From: Struthio camelus
Taxonomy: Eukaryota; Chordata; Aves; Struthioniformes; Struthionidae
DNA length: 64,000 nt
Reading direction: 5' to 3'
Assembly: GCF_040807025.1 (NCBI RefSeq)
Contig: NC_090947.1
Coordinates: forward strand, 9,424,001-9,488,000
Positions 58,301 through 64,000 of the stretch are shown here, one piece after another. Position numbers and translations under genes: made by a program. A model generated the notes under the pieces. It saw nothing but the letters and a program-made list of their open reading frames with translations. It was not told where the DNA came from and searched no databases. Numbering within the stretch: the first letter of the stretch is position 1; the number at the start of each line of letters is the position of its first letter.

Positions 58301-61300
58301 TTACTGTCATAAAGAAGTGCTTTTTCTTACTGTAACCTTTGTGGTATAAACTGTCATAACTCCCTTTTTACACAAACATTTATGTGCAGTCACATAAACA
58401 TGCTTTAAAAAACTCTTCAAAGTCTCTTTTTTGAGCAGGATGTTCCATTTACATTAATTGAGGAGCAAATGGTAGCTAGATAGAACCGTGGGAAAAGGCA
58501 TATTTTAATCAGATTGTGGTGTCCCCTCTCTTATGATCTGTAGCCTGCTGTAAGTGTTTATGAGATAATTTTCTCAAAGGGAAGGCTTTTTAATTTTAAT
58601 TAAATTTAATCAGATTAATGAGAGGTTAAAGCCTGAAGGACAGTTTCTCTTCCATTTCTGAATCTTATTTTTAAATCTGCTTTATTGTACCCGTTCTCGT
58701 GGTAAGTAGTTCCGTTTGATTAATGTGTGACAGATTTTTTCCCTTGTACAGTTTAAATATGCTGTCTTTCCCACTTTTAAACATTCCTGTAAACCATGTA
58801 GTACTGAATTTAATAACAGAAGAGACGGCAGCAAACACTGCAAAGATCATAACTCGATTATGTAATCTACAAAGCTGGATCAAAACACTGGGATAAAAGC
58901 CAGAAGAACAAATTCAACGCTGATGTAAACCCACCTCTAGTGAAATCGAGGGAGAGCAGTAAGGTCAGCTCATTGTGGCCGGGATTTCATGGTTTCCACA
59001 ACTGAGCCTTTTCATAATGACATTCATATATTTATTCAGAAAGCTACATCTCAGTAATGAGGGAGAATCCCAGGTAGGGGTTAGTCCACAAGATAAAAAT
59101 ACAGTTTGGCTTGAATTTTATACTAAAAACAATCAGGTAACACAGATTGCTGTGCAGCCAGTAGGCCAGCTGGTAAACCCGATTCTCCTGACGCTGCTGC
59201 GCCTTAAAGCTCTTTGCCCTTAAGATAAAGAGCTGAATTTCATACTCTTACTATTAACCAAACATCATTTTAGTTGCAATGACATTAGAGAAAAGTTTGC
59301 TCCCTCACAGAATGGCACATTTCAGGAACGGTTTCGCAACCTCACACCGTGTCCATCCAGTCACACGTCTCTCCGACGTGGGCCCTCTCCCCTTGGATGA
59401 GTAGTTCATTTCACAACAGAGGGTTTATGCATCATCCCATCACTCGGGGTCCCGTGCGCAAACACATTCTCCCTCCAAATGGGTTCACATGTTACAAAAC
59501 GGGACTGATGCAGGGGAACCACCCAAAAGGCAACCATGCTGACTTCTTCGGTGCTGGGATGCACACAGTGGTACAAACGGCCCAGGCGGCGTGCTAGCGT
59601 GCGTGCCGTACAGCTGCTGAAGCATTAACGTGTCATTTCACGGTAGGGCAGAAGCTCACCTGGACGGACCGGTCAGGACTCCCCAAGATTGCTGCCGCCT
59701 CCATCCCCGCTGGGTCGGTGCTGAAGGCTGCTCTCCGTGTGCTTGCTCACCGGGCCGTGGCACCTGTGCTCCGTCTGTCCGGCACATCTGGTGCCACTCG
59801 CTCCTGCCAGTCCCCCGAGCCTAGGTGCGATGGTGATACAGAAGAGCTACGAAGGCCAGCCTGGGACACAGGAAGGAGCTGCTCGCTAGCAGGTGGGTGT
59901 CCGCGCTACCTGACGGGAACGGGCTGTTGGCTTCGGCTGAGTTTCATGTTCTCTTCATTGGTGCTAACGAAGTTGCAGTATGCAACCAGGCATAACTGCT
60001 CATTGTGCCCATGTTGGCTGCTAAGCCCAACTGCAATGTTCTTGTCTGCCCCTTCTCTCTCTCTGCTGGCCCAACCCACAGCCCAGCCTTCCTGACGATG
60101 CCTCAGGTCACTGTTAACGCCGGCCATGGGGACCCGTGCCCTTGTATTGCTGCGCCTCCCCCTGCTCTTTGCTCCCGTCTGTTCATAAAGGGCAGAGGCC
60201 CCCTGGGAAAGCGGCGGTTCACTTGCGTGCGGGCTGTGGGCAGAAAAGAGTCAAACCCCGCTTCGTCTGCCCGGATTTGGGACTGGCCTCCTACCCCGGC
60301 GGTGGTCCGAGGACAGGCCTCTCCGCTGCGTAGTCAAGAGCACCCTGGGCTGGGGAGGGGCCAACCCAGAGCTCAGCTCTGCGGGGCTGGGGCAAGGCAC
60401 TCACCCGAGCTGTCAGCATCTGTCTCAAGCTCTGCTCCACGAGCATTTACTTACGTACAGGCGCGTTTCTTCCACAGGTACATTCGAACAGACTCCCTGG
60501 GCTTTGCATGCAGACACTGCACAACAGCAACCCGCAGAAGTCAAGCCTGATCTCTCTCCTGCCACGTACCTGCTCTCTCAGGTAGGCCACTGGCTACAAC
60601 AGCAGCAATAGGAAAGCAGACACTGAAAGTTGTTAAACAATTAAAAGGAAACACAGTTAAACTGATTTGCTTTAAAAATATGAAACTTTTCCCATCTTCA
60701 AAGCAAAGCCTGAAGCAAAGTCCCCTTAACCCTAGAGCATGCAGGTGGCGACACCAGGCTTTATTCTGTGCTATTTAAGCAGGCACGTTGTTCCCACTAT
60801 GGCAAAAACGCAGGCTGCGGCCGCTCACAGCATTGCAAGCTGCAGCCTCTGGCAGGGCTGAGCGCAGCTGGGTAGCGGGCACTGCTCACGGGCCAAGTCC
60901 CGCATGCGGCCGAGCGCGAGAGCAAGCACTCTGCTCCCCGCCAGCTCCCGCCGGGGCAGCTAGACATGCAGTCACCGTGGGTCAACCGGGAGAGAGGGAA
61001 ACGCCAATGAGGGGGGAGGAAGAGGAATGGTGAGAACTTAACATTTAAGAGAGTGTGGAGAGCTTGTAGTTTTTTTCCAGCGCTGTTCACCCAGTTGATA
61101 GGATAGAAAAAGCCATGTCTGGCACGTTAGAGCTCATACTACGTTCTGTTTTTAATTAAAGGTGCTGTTTTCTTTCCCTCAAAGAACTTTGACTCAAGTT
61201 CCAGATGGCAAAGTCTCAGCAAGCTGAGTATGTACTGTTTTAGTGACACCATGTGGCTCACAAGGATACTGTTGTGTTGTGTAGGATAGCCACCCTCAGA

Positions 61301-62534
61301 CCAAGTTCAGAGTTAGCTTTAGTGGAAAACTCACGAGAGAGTCTTCAGGGATGACAAACAAGACCTTCGGCCTCGTTCATGGCAGCTGTAATGACAAATG
61401 TCATTTCCAGACTGCGGTTTACCAGGGCCACAGGCCCCACACATCCTTTTCAATTGGGAAGTCTGATGGGAGCACAGGAGATCAAGAGCTCATTGCGTCC
61501 ATGGCCCCAAACAGCTGGTGGCTTGTGCTGTTGCTAGGGCTAGCGATGAACATACTTGAACCTAACCTGGGGCTTTGTAAGTTAAGTATAACACAGAAGA
61601 AGTTCTACTTACATGAAAAAAACATACTTAAGCAATTCCTGCACTTATATAAGTGCAGCTGTCTTCCACGAGGCCACTGGGTGCTTTTCACCAAAGTCAT
61701 TCACCCCCATCAGAAAAAGAAGGAAGTCTGCTCGGGATATGAGCCAGATCCCAGCCTGCAGCATTTTTCACTTCGGATTTTATGGGCTAAATACACACAG
61801 GCATTTCCACAAGCCCAAGGCATGAAATCAGTTGCTTAGGACAGGATCTGCCTACCACTGTGTACAGAAAGCACGCCAAAGTCAAGCAAGCTCCCGAGTA
61901 ACAAGAAGAACACGCACGCCCCTGACACTAAACCCTACGGCGGCCCCCTCCTCTGCTACATAGCGACTCTGAGAGACCAAGCCAGCCACAGATAAATTAA
62001 AGCAGGAAGCAGAACATTATCTGGTAGTGCTTTGAGAGTCAAGAGCTGATTCGATCTTTAAAGAACAGTTTGCGTCTTCTTGTTGCAGTTTCCCTACTGG
62101 CATACCTACGCATGTGTATCTGCCCCTGAAGGAAAGGTATCTGGTTACTTCTCCAGAGTTGAGGAAAGGGATAAGGGGGAAAAAAAAAATACCCTATCTG
62201 TTTGTAAGTGTCCCACAGAAGTCATTAAATGTGGTTTGATTTTAAACAACAGATCTTTTAATAACGTTTTTCATGCATGGAGATTTCCACAACTTAAATC
62301 AGCTTCAAGAAATGACATCTGACAAAAAGTCAGTGGAAGACTTTATACCTGTCATACTGAGGAACCAAGCAGAGGTTCCATACGCAGAACGCTAGCGTGC
62401 ACGGTTCTTGCCACATCGGACAACAAGCCGGTGGAAAACATCATCTTTGCCATTTTATGCTTAGAAACAAGTGTATTTGGTAGAAACAAGGGGAGGATTG
62501 AACAGCATCGGTGGTTTACTAACAAAGCCCAGAG
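58301..62534. other. Convergent interval between CREB1 and METTL21A ends
   Basis: This interval includes the presumed METTL21A 3' UTR (minus strand) and whatever separates the two genes. Minus-strand poly(A) candidates read as TTTAAT at 62,257 (ATTAAA) and TTTATT at 60,760 and 59,031 (AATAAA). Bases about 59,640-60,420 and 60,800-60,970 are GC-richer. A plus-strand frame of 162 codons (61,351-61,839) and one of 181 codons (60,005-60,550) have no recognisable domain and are not called. No transposon or RNA gene is recognised. Confidence 0.5.
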
Positions 62535-63437
<903 letters not shown>

Positions 63438-63462
63438 GGCCGCCCCTTGGCCTCGCGTCGCC

Positions 63463-63909
63463 CTGCGGGGAGAAAGGGCCCGTGAGGGCCGAGGGAGGCG
63501 CGCGGCGGGGAGCGGCGAAAGCCCCAAACCGGGTCGCGCGCGTCCCTCGGGGGCGGGCAGCCGCCCCTACCCCGGAAATCCCTCCTGCTCTTGGCACCGG
63601 CCGCGGGGGGAAGGCTCTTACACCACATGGCCGGCCGCCACCGCCCCCGCCCGGGCTACCACGCCAGAGGCCAGCCCACGAAACGCTGGGTATTTACCCG
63701 TATTTTCCTTCCCTCCAACCCCCCCACCCCGGGCTCAGGTAGAGCGCCCAGAGGGAGAAGGTTGTTTTCTCCCACCTTCCCGATCAATGAAAAACGCAAC
63801 CCAAACGCTTTCCCCCCCCCCTTCCACCCCAGCAGGGCGAGAGCGCGGCACAGCAGGAAGGCAGCCACGAGGCGGCGGGGTTCGGCTCTCCAGCCCCATG
63901 GAAACTTAC
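63463..63909 (-). other. METTL21A: METTL21A 5' UTR intron (inferred)
   Basis: The interval is bounded on the minus strand by a GTAAGT donor (63,909 downwards) and the CCCGCAG acceptor at 63,463. It is CpG-rich, with a C9 run near 63,811. It may also contain alternative first exons or the transcription start itself. No other gene is recognised. Confidence 0.5.
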
Positions 63910-64000
63910 CCTGCAGGCAGGCTGGAGGGAAACGGCTCCTCTCAGGGCCGGCAGGAGCGCGTTGCGGTAAGAAGAAACGCGCCTTTAGAGCCCTGCCTCA
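63910..64000 (-). other. METTL21A: Probable METTL21A noncoding first exon, cut by window end
   Basis: On the minus strand CTGCAGG is followed by a consensus GTAAGT donor at 63,909, and a strong acceptor lies just before the coding exon, implying an upstream noncoding exon. Its 5' end lies within or beyond the window edge. This rests on splice signals only. Confidence 0.4.

Overview
This is vertebrate nuclear DNA, most likely from a bird. Exons are short and separated by introns with ordinary splice signals, CpG islands sit at promoters, interspersed repeats are sparse, and the only transposons I recognise are CR1 LINE pieces, the dominant avian family. One CR1 copy ends in two ATTCTGTG octamers, the typical CR1 3' end. 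The species cannot be named from the sequence. Two protein-coding genes are supported, CREB1 on the + strand and METTL21A on the - strand, arranged tail to tail. I recall the same order and orientation from mammalian chromosomes.

Region 1 to about 15,060 holds no gene I can support. It is unusually rich in CpG-dense patches (about 275-530, 790-1010, 1440-1640, 2400-3250, 3780-4250, 4900-5960, 6800-6960, 9640-10,000) separated by AT-balanced unique sequence. This looks like a broad regulatory domain of a developmental gene to the left; KLF7 is the neighbour I recall in mammals, but no KLF7 coding sequence is visible here. From 14,371 the sequence becomes repetitive: a 17-bp tandem array, then an 83-bp minisatellite (about 15,061-15,797) with a three-part internal structure, lying just upstream of the CREB1 CpG island.

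CREB1 occupies about 16,050-58,300. A CpG-island promoter (about 15,820-17,170) with repeated CGCTCGG/TTTCCG modules leads to a noncoding exon 1 ending at 16,462. A 19.6-kb intron 1 follows, then seven coding exons between 36,037 and 52,016. Their joined lengths (984 nt) encode 327 residues plus stop, the length of the short (delta) CREB isoform; the 42-nt alpha-specific exon was not found. All introns are GT-AG except the last, which splits the bZIP basic region and uses a GC donor (GC-AG). A 3' UTR of up to about 6.3 kb follows, with a striking stem-loop carrying a poly(A) hexamer at 52,589-52,654.

METTL21A lies at 62,535-63,437 (coding part) on the - strand. It has three coding exons split by introns of only 125 and 130 bp and encodes 215 residues, with an upstream noncoding exon inferred near the window's right edge. 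The 4 kb between the two genes' ends holds presumed 3' UTR or intergenic sequence.

CREB1 is a nuclear cAMP/Ca2+-responsive transcription factor and METTL21A a cytosolic HSP70 lysine methyltransferase. They share no pathway, so their adjacency reflects conserved synteny, not an operon-like unit. Nothing in the window looks like a new multi-gene system. The most notable items are the GC-AG intron, the structured minisatellite, the promoter module array and the palindromic poly(A) element.
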